DNA from: Sphingomonas sp. CFBP 13720
GTDB lineage: Bacteria > Pseudomonadota > Alphaproteobacteria > Sphingomonadales > Sphingomonadaceae
Direction: 5' to 3'
DNA: 64,000 bases
Assembly: GCF_014842075.1 (NCBI RefSeq)
Contig: NZ_JACYVA010000002.1
Location: 1-64,000 of the forward strand
In this document: positions 10,743-19,323 of the stretch, in pieces
Numbering within the stretch: position 1 is the first letter of the stretch
Layout: each line of letters opens with the position of its first letter
Translations under genes and position numbers: made by a program
Notes under the pieces: model-generated
The model's input: the letters and a program-made list of their open reading frames with translations, nothing else
Told to the model about the DNA's origin: nothing
The model's database searches: none

Positions 10743-11477
10743 TCATATCTGCGCCAGTCCGCCATCGACGAACAGTTCGACGCCATTGACGTATCGGGCG
10801 TCTGGTCCGGCAAGGAAGCGAACGACGGACGCGATGTCGTCGGGCTCGGCGATCCGGCCGGCGGGTGCATTCTGTGCCGCCCAATCCTCGAAGGCGGCGA
10901 TCGAACCATCGGCATCACCCTGCAACTGATGCGCGAGCGGCGTACGTACCGGGCCGGGGCTGAGCGTATTGACCCGGATGCGCCGGTCCCGAAGATCATT
11001 GGCCCATGATCGGGCGAAAGCCCGCACTGCCGCCTTCGAGGCGTTGTAGACGCTGAGGTCGGCCATGCCCTTGATCCCGCAGATGGAGCCGATCAGGATC
11101 ACCGACGCGCCATCGGCGAGCCGGGGCAACAGGGCCTGCACCGTGAAGAACACGCCGCGCACGTTGAGGTCGAAGGTCCGATCGAAATCGCTTTCGGTGA
11201 CCGTGCCGAACCGGGTGATTTCGGCCGTGCCGGCATTGGCGACGAGTACGTCGAGCGTCACCTCGTCAGCGGCCAGCCGTTCGGCCAGCGTCCGTATCCC
11301 TTCGCTTGTCGCCATGTCCGCGCGGATGCCGATCAGCCCTTCCGCGGCAATTGCTTCCAGTCGCGCCTCGGTTCTCCCAGTGACGTAGACGCGCCGTCCG
11401 GTAGCTGCGAGCGCACGCGCGCTGGCCAATCCGATTCCTGCCGTTCCGCCGGTTACCAACGCTGCATAGGTCATCAT
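10743..11477 (-). CDS. SDR-family oxidoreductase
   Basis: 244-residue classical short-chain dehydrogenase/reductase. Visible motifs are the TGGTAGIG dinucleotide loop near residue 9, NAG near 86, the catalytic Ser in IGSICG near 131, YNASK near 145-149 (Tyr and Lys of the active site) and the LSPGPVRTP segment near 176. The Arg in TGRTEARLE after the second strand favours NADP(H). The substrate is unknown. It diverges from an ArsR-like repressor 82 bp away, which probably controls it. AAGGGTG precedes the ATG at 11477. Confidence 0.9.
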   Translation of the reverse strand: MMTYAALVTGGTAGIGLASARALAATGRRVYVTGRTEARLEAIAAEGLIGIRADMATSEGIRTLAERLAADEVTLDVLVANAGTAEITRFGTVTESDFDRTFDLNVRGVFFTVQALLPRLADGASVILIGSICGIKGMADLSVYNASKAAVRAFARSWANDLRDRRIRVNTLSPGPVRTPLAHQLQGDADGSIAAFEDWAAQNAPAGRIAEPDDIASVVRFLAGPDARYVNGVELFVDGGLAQI

Positions 11478-11505
11478 CGTACACCCTTATTCCATTGATT
11501 CAGTA

Positions 11506-11522
11506 GTTCGGATATACGGAAC
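11506..11522. promoter_or_regulatory. Imperfect palindrome between SDR and ArsR-like genes
   Basis: GTTCGGATATACGGAAC is an inverted repeat with 5 of 8 possible base pairs (GTTC/GAAC outer arms and one inner G-C pair). It lies near the middle of the 82-bp intergenic region shared by the two divergent starts, where an autoregulating repressor would sit. The surrounding sequence is AT-rich (tattccattgattcag), consistent with overlapping promoters. Confidence 0.45.
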
Positions 11523-11559
11523 AATGGAAGTTGTGCCTAGTCTCTGATATGCCGCCGTC

Positions 11560-11877
11560 ATGATCGGGTTCGTTCACCCTCCCGCCGATGCTGTCGAGTT
11601 GCATCACATTCTGTCCGCGCTGGCCGACCCGATCCGCCTGCGGATCGTCAAGGCGCTGCACCGCGCCGAGCAGGGGCTGAACTGTACCGCGTCCACGGCC
11701 CCCTTCCTGCAGGTTCCGAGATCGACCCTGAGCAACCATTTCCGCGTGCTGCGGGAAAGCGGGTTGATCTGCACGACCAAGCGCGGCGTCGAGAACATCA
11801 ATGTGCTGCGACTGGACGATGTTGAGGCCCGGTTTCCCGGACTTTTGCCGAATATTCTGGCGCTGGCCCCGGACTGA
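11560..11877 (+). CDS. ArsR/SmtB-like winged-helix repressor
   Basis: 105-residue DNA-binding protein. Residues 14-95 match an ArsR-type winged helix: HHILSALADPIRLRIVKAL near 14-32, a recognition helix PRSTLSNHFRVLRESGL near 53-69, then a wing. No metal-binding ELCVCDL-like motif is present; the two cysteines (near 41 and 71) are isolated, so metal sensing is not supported and a small organic ligand or redox signal is more likely. It is divergent from the SDR gene. Confidence 0.85.
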   Translation: MIGFVHPPADAVELHHILSALADPIRLRIVKALHRAEQGLNCTASTAPFLQVPRSTLSNHFRVLRESGLICTTKRGVENINVLRLDDVEARFPGLLPNILALAPD

Positions 11878-12100
11878 TCGACGCTTCGGGCGTTCCCCGA
11901 TCCACCATCCAGCCGAGAGCGTACCCGTCTTCCCGATCGCCGTTCGTTCGGGGAATGGTTGCGTGACAGGCTAGCTGCCGAACCTGGACATTCCGTTCAA
12001 CGTCCTTTCCGGGAAGGCCGGCCATCGCTTCGCGCTACCCAGAGTCAAACCGTCCGCACATCGGCAACGCCCGTCCCTTCGCGCGCGCTGCATCTACCGC

Positions 12101-13003
12101 CTAGTCCGCCCCCAGCCCCCGCCCTTCGCGGTACAGCAGCGTGATCGCCACGCGGCGGTTGCGGGGGTCATACGGGTCTTTCACGATCATCGGTTCGCGG
12201 TCCGCGACGCCTTCGATCCGTTCGAAGCGGCGCTCGCCGACGCCGCCCGATGCGAGGCGGCGGCGGGTCGCTTCTGCCCGGCCCGACGACAGCATCCAGT
12301 TGTTCATGTCCTGCGGCCGGCCATAGGCGACGGCGTCGGTATGGCCTCGGATCATGATCTGGTTCGGCAGGCCACGCACCGTTTCGGCGATCATGCCGAT
12401 CAGCGAATCGGCTTCGCTGCCCAGCGCGGTCGTACCCAGCGCGAACATCGAATAATCGGCGTTGTCGACCAGATCGATCCGCACCCCGTCGCGGGTAGGC
12501 ACCATGCGGACGTTGCGCGCCAGTTTAGCGACCTGCGGGCTGGACGCCATGCGGCGCGTCAGCGCGCGCTTGACCCCTTCGAACGCCTTCTGGTCCTGCG
12601 CGCGGCGCTTGAGCTGTCCTTGCGGACCCGATCCGACATTGTTGCCGCCGCTAGCGTCGGCGGGAACGGTCATCGACCGCGTGCCGGTCTGCCCCGCACG
12701 ATGCGGATAATTGTCGCGGTCGACGATCGATTCGCCGCCGAACAGCCCGTTCGATCCCGCCGAATTCTGTTTCAGTTCGATCAGCGTCGGCGCGAAATAA
12801 TCGGCCAGTGCCTTGCGCTGCTTCTCGCTGGTCGCGCCCAGCAGCCACATCAACAGGAAGAACGCCATCATCGCGGTCACGAAATCGGCATAGGCGACCT
12901 TCCACGCCCCGCCGTGATGGCCGCCATGGCCCTCGGCGATGATCTTCTTGACGATGATGATCGGCGGCTGGTTCGTGCCGTGCGGCGCGCGGGCGGCAGC
13001 CAT
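12101..13003 (-). CDS. motB: Flagellar motor stator protein MotB
   Basis: 300-residue inner-membrane, peptidoglycan-anchored stator subunit. Residues 36-56 form the single transmembrane helix, starting YADFVTAMMAFF with the proton-binding Asp at 40; a plug-like amphipathic stretch follows. Residues about 165-295 are an OmpA-type peptidoglycan-binding domain (IMIRGHTDAV, SSGRAEATRRRL, NRRVAITLL). The N terminus (IIIVKKI) is the usual short cytoplasmic tail. It follows motA by 37 bp at the end of the long leftward flagellar operon. It shares little with the second MotB-like protein at 23890. Confidence 0.95.
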   Translation of the reverse strand: MAAARAPHGTNQPPIIIVKKIIAEGHGGHHGGAWKVAYADFVTAMMAFFLLMWLLGATSEKQRKALADYFAPTLIELKQNSAGSNGLFGGESIVDRDNYPHRAGQTGTRSMTVPADASGGNNVGSGPQGQLKRRAQDQKAFEGVKRALTRRMASSPQVAKLARNVRMVPTRDGVRIDLVDNADYSMFALGTTALGSEADSLIGMIAETVRGLPNQIMIRGHTDAVAYGRPQDMNNWMLSSGRAEATRRRLASGGVGERRFERIEGVADREPMIVKDPYDPRNRRVAITLLYREGRGLGAD

Positions 13004-13040
13004 CAGCGATACTCCGACCGGACGCGAGAAAGCGGCACGG

Positions 13041-13904
13041 TCACTTGCCGCGCAGCCCGTCGAAGACTTCGGCGAAGCCCGGCTGGTTGTGATGCGCGAT
13101 GCCCGACCGGGCGGCCTCGATCACCAGCGGCTGGGGATGGCCGTGGAGCGACGCGACGATGATCTGTTTCACCACGTGATAGATCGATGCATCGGCGTCG
13201 ATCACCTGTTGCAACCGCGACGCCAGCGGACCGACGATGCCATAGGCTAGCAACACGCCCAGAAACGTACCGACCAGCGCCGATCCGATCATTCCGCCCA
13301 GAATTGACGGTGGCTTGTCGATCGACCCCATCGTCTTGACCACGCCGAGCACGGCGGCGACGATCCCCAGCGCGGGCAGCGCGTCGGCCAGCCCCTGCAA
13401 CGTACCCTGCGGCCCCTGTTCGGCGTGGTGGTGGGTCTTGATCGAATTGTCCATGACCTCCTCCACGGCATGGACGTCGAGCGTGCCGGACGACACGACG
13501 ACGAGCCGCAACGTGTCCGCGATCAGGTTGATGAGCGTGTGATCCTTCATCAGGCGCGGATATTCGGCGAACACCGCCGAGGATTTGGGATCCTCGACAT
13601 GCGGTTCCAGCGCGATCGGTCCTTCGGCGCGCAGCATCTTCATCAGCTTGGACACGAGGAAGATCGTGTCGAGAAAATCCTGCTTCTTGTATTTCGGCCC
13701 CTTCATGACCTTCATGAAGCCGCCGCCCATCGCCTTCAGTTCCTTGCCGGAATTACCGATGATGAGCGCGCCGACCGCCGCGCCGCCGATGATGAGCATT
13801 TCGTGCGGCAGCGCGTGCATGACGGGGCCGAGCGCACCGCCGGTGAAGGCGAATCCGCCGAACACCATCGCGATGAGAACGACGAAGCCGATGGCCGGAA
13901 ACAT
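13041..13904 (-). CDS. motA: Flagellar motor stator protein MotA
   Basis: 287-residue proton-channel subunit with four predicted transmembrane helices (about 3-25, 34-52, 175-195, 207-227) and a large cytoplasmic loop between the second and third. The loop carries charged residues of the rotor-facing region (KMLRAEGPIALEPHVEDPKSS), and the third helix begins PALGIVAAVLGVVKTMG, the most conserved MotA stretch. The length is that of canonical MotA. Its start lies 119 bp after the end of flgL; no clear separate promoter was found in that gap. Confidence 0.95.
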   Translation of the reverse strand: MFPAIGFVVLIAMVFGGFAFTGGALGPVMHALPHEMLIIGGAAVGALIIGNSGKELKAMGGGFMKVMKGPKYKKQDFLDTIFLVSKLMKMLRAEGPIALEPHVEDPKSSAVFAEYPRLMKDHTLINLIADTLRLVVVSSGTLDVHAVEEVMDNSIKTHHHAEQGPQGTLQGLADALPALGIVAAVLGVVKTMGSIDKPPSILGGMIGSALVGTFLGVLLAYGIVGPLASRLQQVIDADASIYHVVKQIIVASLHGHPQPLVIEAARSGIAHHNQPGFAEVFDGLRGK

Positions 13905-14023
13905 GGTACGCTTGCCCCTTGGTTACGAAACGTCGCCCCGCCCCCGGGCGTCTGCGATCATGCTTGCTGTATTCTTCACCACAGAGGTCGAGAAATCGTT
14001 ACCAACCGGCCACTTGGCCGCCG

Positions 14024-14920
14024 TCAGCGAAGATAATCGAACAGCGATAGCCCCGACAGCTTGGCCACGCCGGCCTGGGTCGCCTGCAACACCGTCATCG
14101 TCTTCTGCAATTCGACCATCGCGGTCGGGACGTCGGTTTCCTCGATCGCGACGCGCGCTTCCTCGCGATCGATTCCAGCGCTCTCGATCCGCGCCGCTTC
14201 GATATCCAGCCGTGCCGCGCGCGCGCCCGCCGATGCGCGGGCGGTGGTCACCTGCCCCTCGACCGCGCCGATGGCGGTCAGCGCCGTGGCGACCGCCGCG
14301 GGCACGTCGGCCCCGTCGGTGGTCAGCGCCAGCGTCAGCGCATCCAGCGTCGCGAAGATATCCGCCGCACCTTCCGCCCCGCCGAACACACGCCCGCCAT
14401 CGGCCCCGACCGCGACGCTGGTCCCCTCTCCTGTCGGTATCGCCGCGCTGGCGGCACCGACGGCAAAGCCGACCACGCCATCGGTTTCGGTAAAGGGCGT
14501 ATCGGTGCCGCCGCCGAACACCGGCACGCCGCGCACGTCGGTCGTGTTCGCCAGCGCGAGCAGATCGGCGCGAATGTCCTTCAACTCGGTCGCGATCGCC
14601 GCCTTCGCCTCGACGGTCAGCGTGCCGCTGTTGGCGCGCACCGCAAGTTCGCGCGCGCGCACGATCTGGTCGCTGGCGCTGCCCAGCACGCCGTCGGTCT
14701 GCGCCAGCAATCCCTGCGCCAGCGTAATATTGGCCTTGTACGCGCCATCGTCCGCGCTGCCCTGTTTGATCGCGCCCAGCCGGCTCCATCCGCCCGCGTC
14801 CTGCGACGGGGTGACGAGCTTCTTGCCGGAAATTTCGGTCAGCAACCGTTCCGATTTCGCGTTCAGGTCGGACATGCGCGTGGCGGCGCGGTCGTAGAAG
14901 CTGGCGGTGGAGATCTTCAT
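14024..14920 (-). CDS. flgL: Hook-filament junction protein FlgL
   Basis: 298-residue flagellin-related protein exported by the flagellar type III system; it forms the second junction ring between hook and filament. The N terminus (TASFYDRAATRMSDLN…LTEISGKK) and the C terminus (VELQKTMTVLQATQAGVAKLSGLSLFDYLR) are the helical D0/D1 parts of the flagellin family. The middle is variable and Ala/Gly-rich. It lies 7 bp after flgK in the same operon. Confidence 0.92.
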   Translation of the reverse strand: MKISTASFYDRAATRMSDLNAKSERLLTEISGKKLVTPSQDAGGWSRLGAIKQGSADDGAYKANITLAQGLLAQTDGVLGSASDQIVRARELAVRANSGTLTVEAKAAIATELKDIRADLLALANTTDVRGVPVFGGGTDTPFTETDGVVGFAVGAASAAIPTGEGTSVAVGADGGRVFGGAEGAADIFATLDALTLALTTDGADVPAAVATALTAIGAVEGQVTTARASAGARAARLDIEAARIESAGIDREEARVAIEETDVPTAMVELQKTMTVLQATQAGVAKLSGLSLFDYLR

Positions 14921-14927
14921 GGTCGTC

Positions 14928-16256
14928 CTATCGGATCGCGATCAGCGTATCGATCGTCTCGCGCGCGATCTGGATGACGCGGCTCGACGCCTGATACGCC
15001 TGCTGGAAGCGCATCAGGTCGATCGCTTCCTCGTCCAGATTGACCCCGGACGCGGCATCCCGCGCAGCCAGCGCCGAATTGCGGATCGCGCCCTGGGCTT
15101 CGGCGATGGTCTTGCGCGCGGATAGTGCGGTGCCGTTGCCGGCCTGCAACGCGATCGTCTGTGCTTCGAAGCGGGCGGTGGTGCGCATCTTCGCCAGCGC
15201 GCCCAGATTGCCGTTGTCGCGTGGGCCGGTGCCCGTCGTTGCCGCCGCGATCTTGGCCGAATCGTCCAGCGCTACCGAGAGCGTGCCGTCGTCCGCGACC
15301 GCGAACATTTCCGTGCCGGGATCGCCGGCCAGATCCTGGCCGTTGGTCAGCACGGCATTGACGTCGCCGGCAAAATTCGCGGCCAGCGTCCCTGTCGCCG
15401 CACGCATGTCGGCGATGCGGGTCGCGCCGTCGGCCATGCCCGCCATCGCGCCCGCCGTCGATTTCAGCACCGAATCGACCCCGGCGCGGCGCACGGCGAA
15501 GATCGTCTCACCCTCTTCGTTGCGCGAATAGGAAACGCTCGCTGCCTGTCCGGCATGCACCAGCAGCGGTCCCGACGGCCCGCCGCCGCGCACCGAAACC
15601 CGCCCGGCGGGATCGAACGCGACGTCGGCATCGGTCAGCGCGCTCATTTCCTCCAGCAGCCGGTCGCGCTGGTCGAACAACTGCGCCTGACCGGTCGTGC
15701 CGGGCGTCGCGCGGCCCAGCGCGTCGTTGATCTTCGCCAGCCCGCCGGCAACATTGTCCAGCTTCGCCGCCGCATCGCGCGCGGTCGTATCGAGATCGGC
15801 GGCGGCGGCATCGAGCGCGCGCAGCGTGCCGTTGAACGCCTGCGCGACGCTGCCCGCCGCCTCCAGCATCGCGGCGCGCGGCACTGCCGCCGACGGATCG
15901 GCCGACAACGCGGTAGCGGAATTGAAGAAGGCGGTGATGCGTTCGTCGAGCAACTGCCCATTCAGTGAGGTTTCGATCCGGTCGAGCCAGACGATCCCGG
16001 CATCGCTGCGCGCCAGATCGGCCCCGGACTGCCGCACCTGCGCCGACCGGAACGCGTCGGCCGAACGAGTGACGCCGTCGACCACCACGCCCTGCCCGCC
16101 CGCGCGGCTGGTCGTAGCGCCGCCGACCTCGGCCAGCGACGTCGTGCGCCGGACATAGCCCGGCGTCGCGGCATTCGCGATATTGTCCGATGTCGTGGTC
16201 AACGCGGATTGATACGCCCTGACCCCGCTCGCTCCGATCGACAGCAGGTCGCTCAT
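14928..16256 (-). CDS. flgK: Hook-associated protein FlgK
   Basis: 442-residue first hook-filament junction protein. The N terminus has the rod/hook family motif (SALTTTSDNIANAATPGYVRRT near residues 17-38), and the C terminus ends in the matching helix (GVNLDEEAIDLMRFQQAYQASSRVIQIARETIDTLIAI). A long coiled-coil region follows the N-terminal motif. At 442 residues it is shorter than enterobacterial FlgK, implying a reduced central domain. Its ATG overlaps the flgJ stop by 4 bp. Confidence 0.94.
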   Translation of the reverse strand: MSDLLSIGASGVRAYQSALTTTSDNIANAATPGYVRRTTSLAEVGGATTSRAGGQGVVVDGVTRSADAFRSAQVRQSGADLARSDAGIVWLDRIETSLNGQLLDERITAFFNSATALSADPSAAVPRAAMLEAAGSVAQAFNGTLRALDAAAADLDTTARDAAAKLDNVAGGLAKINDALGRATPGTTGQAQLFDQRDRLLEEMSALTDADVAFDPAGRVSVRGGGPSGPLLVHAGQAASVSYSRNEEGETIFAVRRAGVDSVLKSTAGAMAGMADGATRIADMRAATGTLAANFAGDVNAVLTNGQDLAGDPGTEMFAVADDGTLSVALDDSAKIAAATTGTGPRDNGNLGALAKMRTTARFEAQTIALQAGNGTALSARKTIAEAQGAIRNSALAARDAASGVNLDEEAIDLMRFQQAYQASSRVIQIARETIDTLIAIR

Positions 16257-16582
16257 CCAGCTTTCCCTTCATCCGGGATAACGGCAGGCGGCGTCTCAGC
16301 TTGAGGAGTATTTTTCGACAGGAACTCGGTCATCGCCTTGCCGATGCCCAGCGGGGTCGTGGTCGCCATGCGTTCGGCAGTCCGCTGGTCCCACATGTCG
16401 CGGAACTGGTCGGCCGATTTGCTTTCGAACAGCGTGTCGGCCAATTTGGTCTGACGCATCGATTTCAGCATCATGCCGGTGAACACCGCTTCGAACCGTT
16501 CGCCCGCGGCCTTCAGGTTCCTGTCGGTGCCGAGGCGGCTGGTATCTGCGCCGATGCCGGTGACGGGGCCGATCCCGCTCAC
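16253..16582 (-). CDS. flgJ: FlgJ-type rod-binding protein, no muramidase domain
   Basis: 109-residue protein equivalent to only the N-terminal rod-scaffold half of enterobacterial FlgJ. The Rod-binding core is clear (AGERFEAVFTGMMLKSMRQTKLADTLFESKSADQFRDMWDQRTAERM near 26-72). The C-terminal peptidoglycan hydrolase domain is absent, as in many alphaproteobacteria, where a separate transglycosylase does the job; the gene at 25723 is the obvious candidate here. It overlaps both flgI and flgK by 4 bp. Confidence 0.9.
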   Translation of the reverse strand: MSGIGPVTGIGADTSRLGTDRNLKAAGERFEAVFTGMMLKSMRQTKLADTLFESKSADQFRDMWDQRTAERMATTTPLGIGKAMTEFLSKNTPQAETPPAVIPDEGKAG

Positions 16583-17670
16583 AGGACCACCAGCTCGGCC
16601 TTGAGCGCGCCAGATTCCTTCAACGCTTCGAGGATCGCGACCAGATCGGCCGGCGATGCGCCGATCGCGTTGATCGCCTTCACCACATCGGCCAGTTTCG
16701 GGCCGGGCGACAGCAGGAACATTGGCTTCACCTCCTGTTCGACGGTGACGCCGCTGCGCTGTTCGAGCGCGGTTTCGCCGTTGCTCAACGGCGCGGGCTG
16801 GACGACGCGCTGATCCTCGTCGATGCGCACGGTCAGCTTGCCGTGGGTCACGGCGGACGGCGCGACGCGCACCGCCGAATTGATGACGACCGTGCCGGTG
16901 CGGGCGTTGACGATGACGCGCGCTGCGGTTTCCGCCGCCTCGACCGGCAGGTTCTCGACCTCGCTCATCAGCATCGAGCGCGTGTCGGCGCCCGGCGCAG
17001 CGCGCATCGACACCGATACCGCATCGATCGCGGTCGCGGTGCCCGCGCCGAAGCGACGGTTGATCGCGCTGGCGACATTCTGCGCAGTGGTGAAATCGGC
17101 CTGCGCGAGGTTGAACGTCAGCGCGGGCGTGGTGGCGAAGCCGGTATCCACGGTGCGTTCGACCGTCGCGCCATCGGGAATACGACCTGCGGACGGGATG
17201 TTGACGACGATCTTCGATCCGTCCGCACCCTCCGCGCCCAGCCCGCCGACCGCCAGATTGCCCTGCGCCATCGCATAGATGTTGCCGTCGGCCCCTATCA
17301 GCGGCGTCATGACCAGCGCGCCGCCGCGCAACGACTTCGCCTTGCCCATCGATGCGACGGTCACGTCGATCCGCTGGCCGGGCTTGGCGAAGGCGGGCAG
17401 TTCGGCGGTAATCATGACGACCGCCGCATTCTTCAACCCCGGATTGGCACCGGGCGGCAGTTGCAACCCCATGCGCGACGTGATCGCCTTCACCGATTGC
17501 ACGGTATATTCCAGATTGTCGTCACCGGTGCCGGGCAGGCCGACGACGATGCCGTATCCGGTCAGCTGGTTCGACCGGATACCCTGGAACCGGCCCAGAT
17601 CCTTGACCCGCTCGGCACTGGCCGGGGCGATGAGGAAAAGGGCGGCGAGGAAGGCGAGGATCACACGCAT
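16579..17670 (-). CDS. flgI: Flagellar P-ring protein FlgI
   Basis: 363-residue periplasmic subunit of the P ring around the rod. The ATG at 17670 gives a standard signal peptide (MRVILAFLAALF…ASAE, cleavage near 19). The mature protein starts RVKDLGRFQGIRSNQLTGYG, followed by VVGLPGTGD, the FlgI hallmark. Later motifs KAINAIGASPADLVAILEALKESGAL close the protein. An in-frame ATG 42 bp upstream was rejected because it would bury the signal peptide. A REP-like element separates it from flgH. Confidence 0.96.
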   Translation of the reverse strand: MRVILAFLAALFLIAPASAERVKDLGRFQGIRSNQLTGYGIVVGLPGTGDDNLEYTVQSVKAITSRMGLQLPPGANPGLKNAAVVMITAELPAFAKPGQRIDVTVASMGKAKSLRGGALVMTPLIGADGNIYAMAQGNLAVGGLGAEGADGSKIVVNIPSAGRIPDGATVERTVDTGFATTPALTFNLAQADFTTAQNVASAINRRFGAGTATAIDAVSVSMRAAPGADTRSMLMSEVENLPVEAAETAARVIVNARTGTVVINSAVRVAPSAVTHGKLTVRIDEDQRVVQPAPLSNGETALEQRSGVTVEQEVKPMFLLSPGPKLADVVKAINAIGASPADLVAILEALKESGALKAELVVL

Positions 17671-17703
17671 GATGGGTTCCGGGACACCGTTGATTGAACC
17701 TTT

Positions 17704-17814
17704 CCCGTTCATCCTGAGTAGCCATTGAGCCTGTCGAAATGGCGTATCGAAGGACTGCCAGCGTGCTTCGATACGGGCTTTCGACTTCGCTCAATCCCTA
17801 CTCAGCATGGACGG
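17704..17814. repeat. REP-like palindromic element, copy 2, inside the flg operon
   Basis: Outer arms near TTCATCCTGAGTAG (17709-17722) and CTACTCAGCATGGACGG (17798-17814) are inverse of each other. The inner hairpin pairs CGTATCGAAG with CTTCGATACG. The element fills the 166-bp gap between flgH (ends 17837) and flgI (starts 17670), where the other genes of this operon are separated by only a few bases. Confidence 0.8.
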
Positions 17815-17836
17815 ACGATGGGATAGTTCGGCAGCC

Positions 17837-18520
17837 TCAGAAAGGACTGACGACCTGGAAGAAGCGGCTGAGCCACCCCTGTCGGCCGGCGCGGGCGACG
17901 TCACCCTTGCCGGTATATTCGATGCGGGCGTCGGCGACGCGGGTCGATGCGACGCGGTTGTTTGCGTCGACGTCGGCGGTGCGGACGATGCCCTTGATCG
18001 CGACGAATTCATCGCCGCGATTGAGCGTAACGCGCTTGCGCCCCTGCACCAGCATCGTGCCGTTGGGATAGACTTCCGCCACGGTCACCGACACTTCGCC
18101 GGACAGTGCATTGGCCTGATCGGCCGATCCGCCGCCGTTGAAATTGCGCTTGCCCGACGCGCGGGCGATGTTCGGATCGAAGGTGATCGGGCCGGCCGAC
18201 GGCGGCGTGACCGAGAAGCCGCCGCCGCTGTCGAGTTTCGACGCCGCCGATTTGGACGCCGTCGTCCGTTCGACCAGCACGATCGTCAGCGGATCGCCGA
18301 CGCGCTTCGCCCGCCAGCCTTCGTACAGGGCGGCATAGCCCTGTTCCGCCTGAAAGATCGCGCCGGTAGCGACCGGCGCGACGGGGGGTGCGGGGCGGGT
18401 CGCGGTATAATCCTCGGGCGGCAATTTCTTGCCGAACAGGGGGCGCGCGGTTGCCGGGCCGGTTGCCATGCCCAGCACCAGCAGCCCGCAAAGCCACCAC
18501 AGAGGCGCGCGACAAACCAT
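17837..18520 (-). CDS. flgH: Flagellar L-ring protein FlgH, without an apparent lipobox
   Basis: 227-residue outer-membrane ring subunit. After a signal peptide (about residues 1-26, ending ATA) the mature part contains the FlgH core: AALYEGWRAKRVGDPLTIVLVERT near 62-85, ANALSGEVSVTVAEVYPNGTMLVQGRKRVTLNRGDEFVAIKGIVRTADV and NRVASTRVADARIEYTGKG. FlgH is usually a lipoprotein, but no Cys follows the signal-peptide region; the only early cysteines are at residues 3 and 12. The start at 18520 was preferred over 18541 because it places the hydrophobic segment close to the N terminus and reduces overlap with flgG. Confidence 0.93.
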   Translation of the reverse strand: MVCRAPLWWLCGLLVLGMATGPATARPLFGKKLPPEDYTATRPAPPVAPVATGAIFQAEQGYAALYEGWRAKRVGDPLTIVLVERTTASKSAASKLDSGGGFSVTPPSAGPITFDPNIARASGKRNFNGGGSADQANALSGEVSVTVAEVYPNGTMLVQGRKRVTLNRGDEFVAIKGIVRTADVDANNRVASTRVADARIEYTGKGDVARAGRQGWLSRFFQVVSPF

Positions 18521-18521
18521 G

Positions 18522-19310
18522 TCAGATGTTCTGGTTGACATATTTCAGCATCTCGTCGGTGGCAGAGATCATCTTGGAATTGACCTCGTACGCGCGCTGC
18601 GTCTCGATCATGTCGACCAGTTCCTCGACCACGTTGACGTTCGACGCCTCCAGCATCCCCTGCCGCACCTGTCCGCGTCCGTCCTGTCCGGCGATGCCCA
18701 GATTGGCCGCGCCGCTGGCGGCGGTTTCGATCAGGTAATTGTCGCCGGTCGCCTGCATCCCCGCCGAGTTGGGGAACGCCGCGATCTGGATCTGGCCCAA
18801 TGCCTGCGCCTCGTTCTGGCCGGGGACGGTGGCGGAGACGGTGCCGTCGCCGCCGATGGTGATCTGCGTCGCGCCTTCGGGCACGGTCAGGCCGGGCATC
18901 ACCTGATAGCCTTCGCTGGTGACCAGCAGCCCTTCGGCGCTGCGCGAGAAATTGCCTGCGCGGGTATAGCCGAGACCGCCGCCGGGGAGCTGCACCTGAA
19001 AGAAGCCGTCGCCGTCGAGCGCGAGGTCGAGGCTGTTGCCGGTGGTCTGCATCGACCCCTGCGTATCGATCCGCGCCGTGCCCTGTACCCGCACGCCGGT
19101 GCCGAGGCTAAGCCCGGTAGCGTAGCGCGATTCCTGCGTCGATTGCGATCCGGCGGCGGTCACGACCTGATAGCTGAGCGTTTCGAACGCCGCGCGGTCG
19201 CGCTTGAAGCCGGTCGTGTTGACGTTGGCGAGGTTGTTGGAGATGACCCGCATGCGCATGTTCTGGGCATCCAGCCCGGTACGCGCGATGTGCATTGCCG
19301 CATTTGCCAT
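18522..19310 (-). CDS. flgG: Distal rod protein FlgG
   Basis: 262-residue axial protein of the distal rod. The N terminus carries the rod/hook motif (ARTGLDAQNMRMRVISNNLANVNTTGFKRDRAAFE near 8-42). The C terminus carries the partner motif (NVVEELVDMIETQRAYEVNSKMISATDEMLKYVNQ). The central L.GDGFFQVQLPGG.GYTRAGNFS segment is typical of FlgG and FlgF. It is 262 residues long, as expected for FlgG. It lies 13 bp after flgF. Confidence 0.96.
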   Translation of the reverse strand: MANAAMHIARTGLDAQNMRMRVISNNLANVNTTGFKRDRAAFETLSYQVVTAAGSQSTQESRYATGLSLGTGVRVQGTARIDTQGSMQTTGNSLDLALDGDGFFQVQLPGGGLGYTRAGNFSRSAEGLLVTSEGYQVMPGLTVPEGATQITIGGDGTVSATVPGQNEAQALGQIQIAAFPNSAGMQATGDNYLIETAASGAANLGIAGQDGRGQVRQGMLEASNVNVVEELVDMIETQRAYEVNSKMISATDEMLKYVNQNI

Positions 19311-19323
19311 GGTTCTGGACCCC

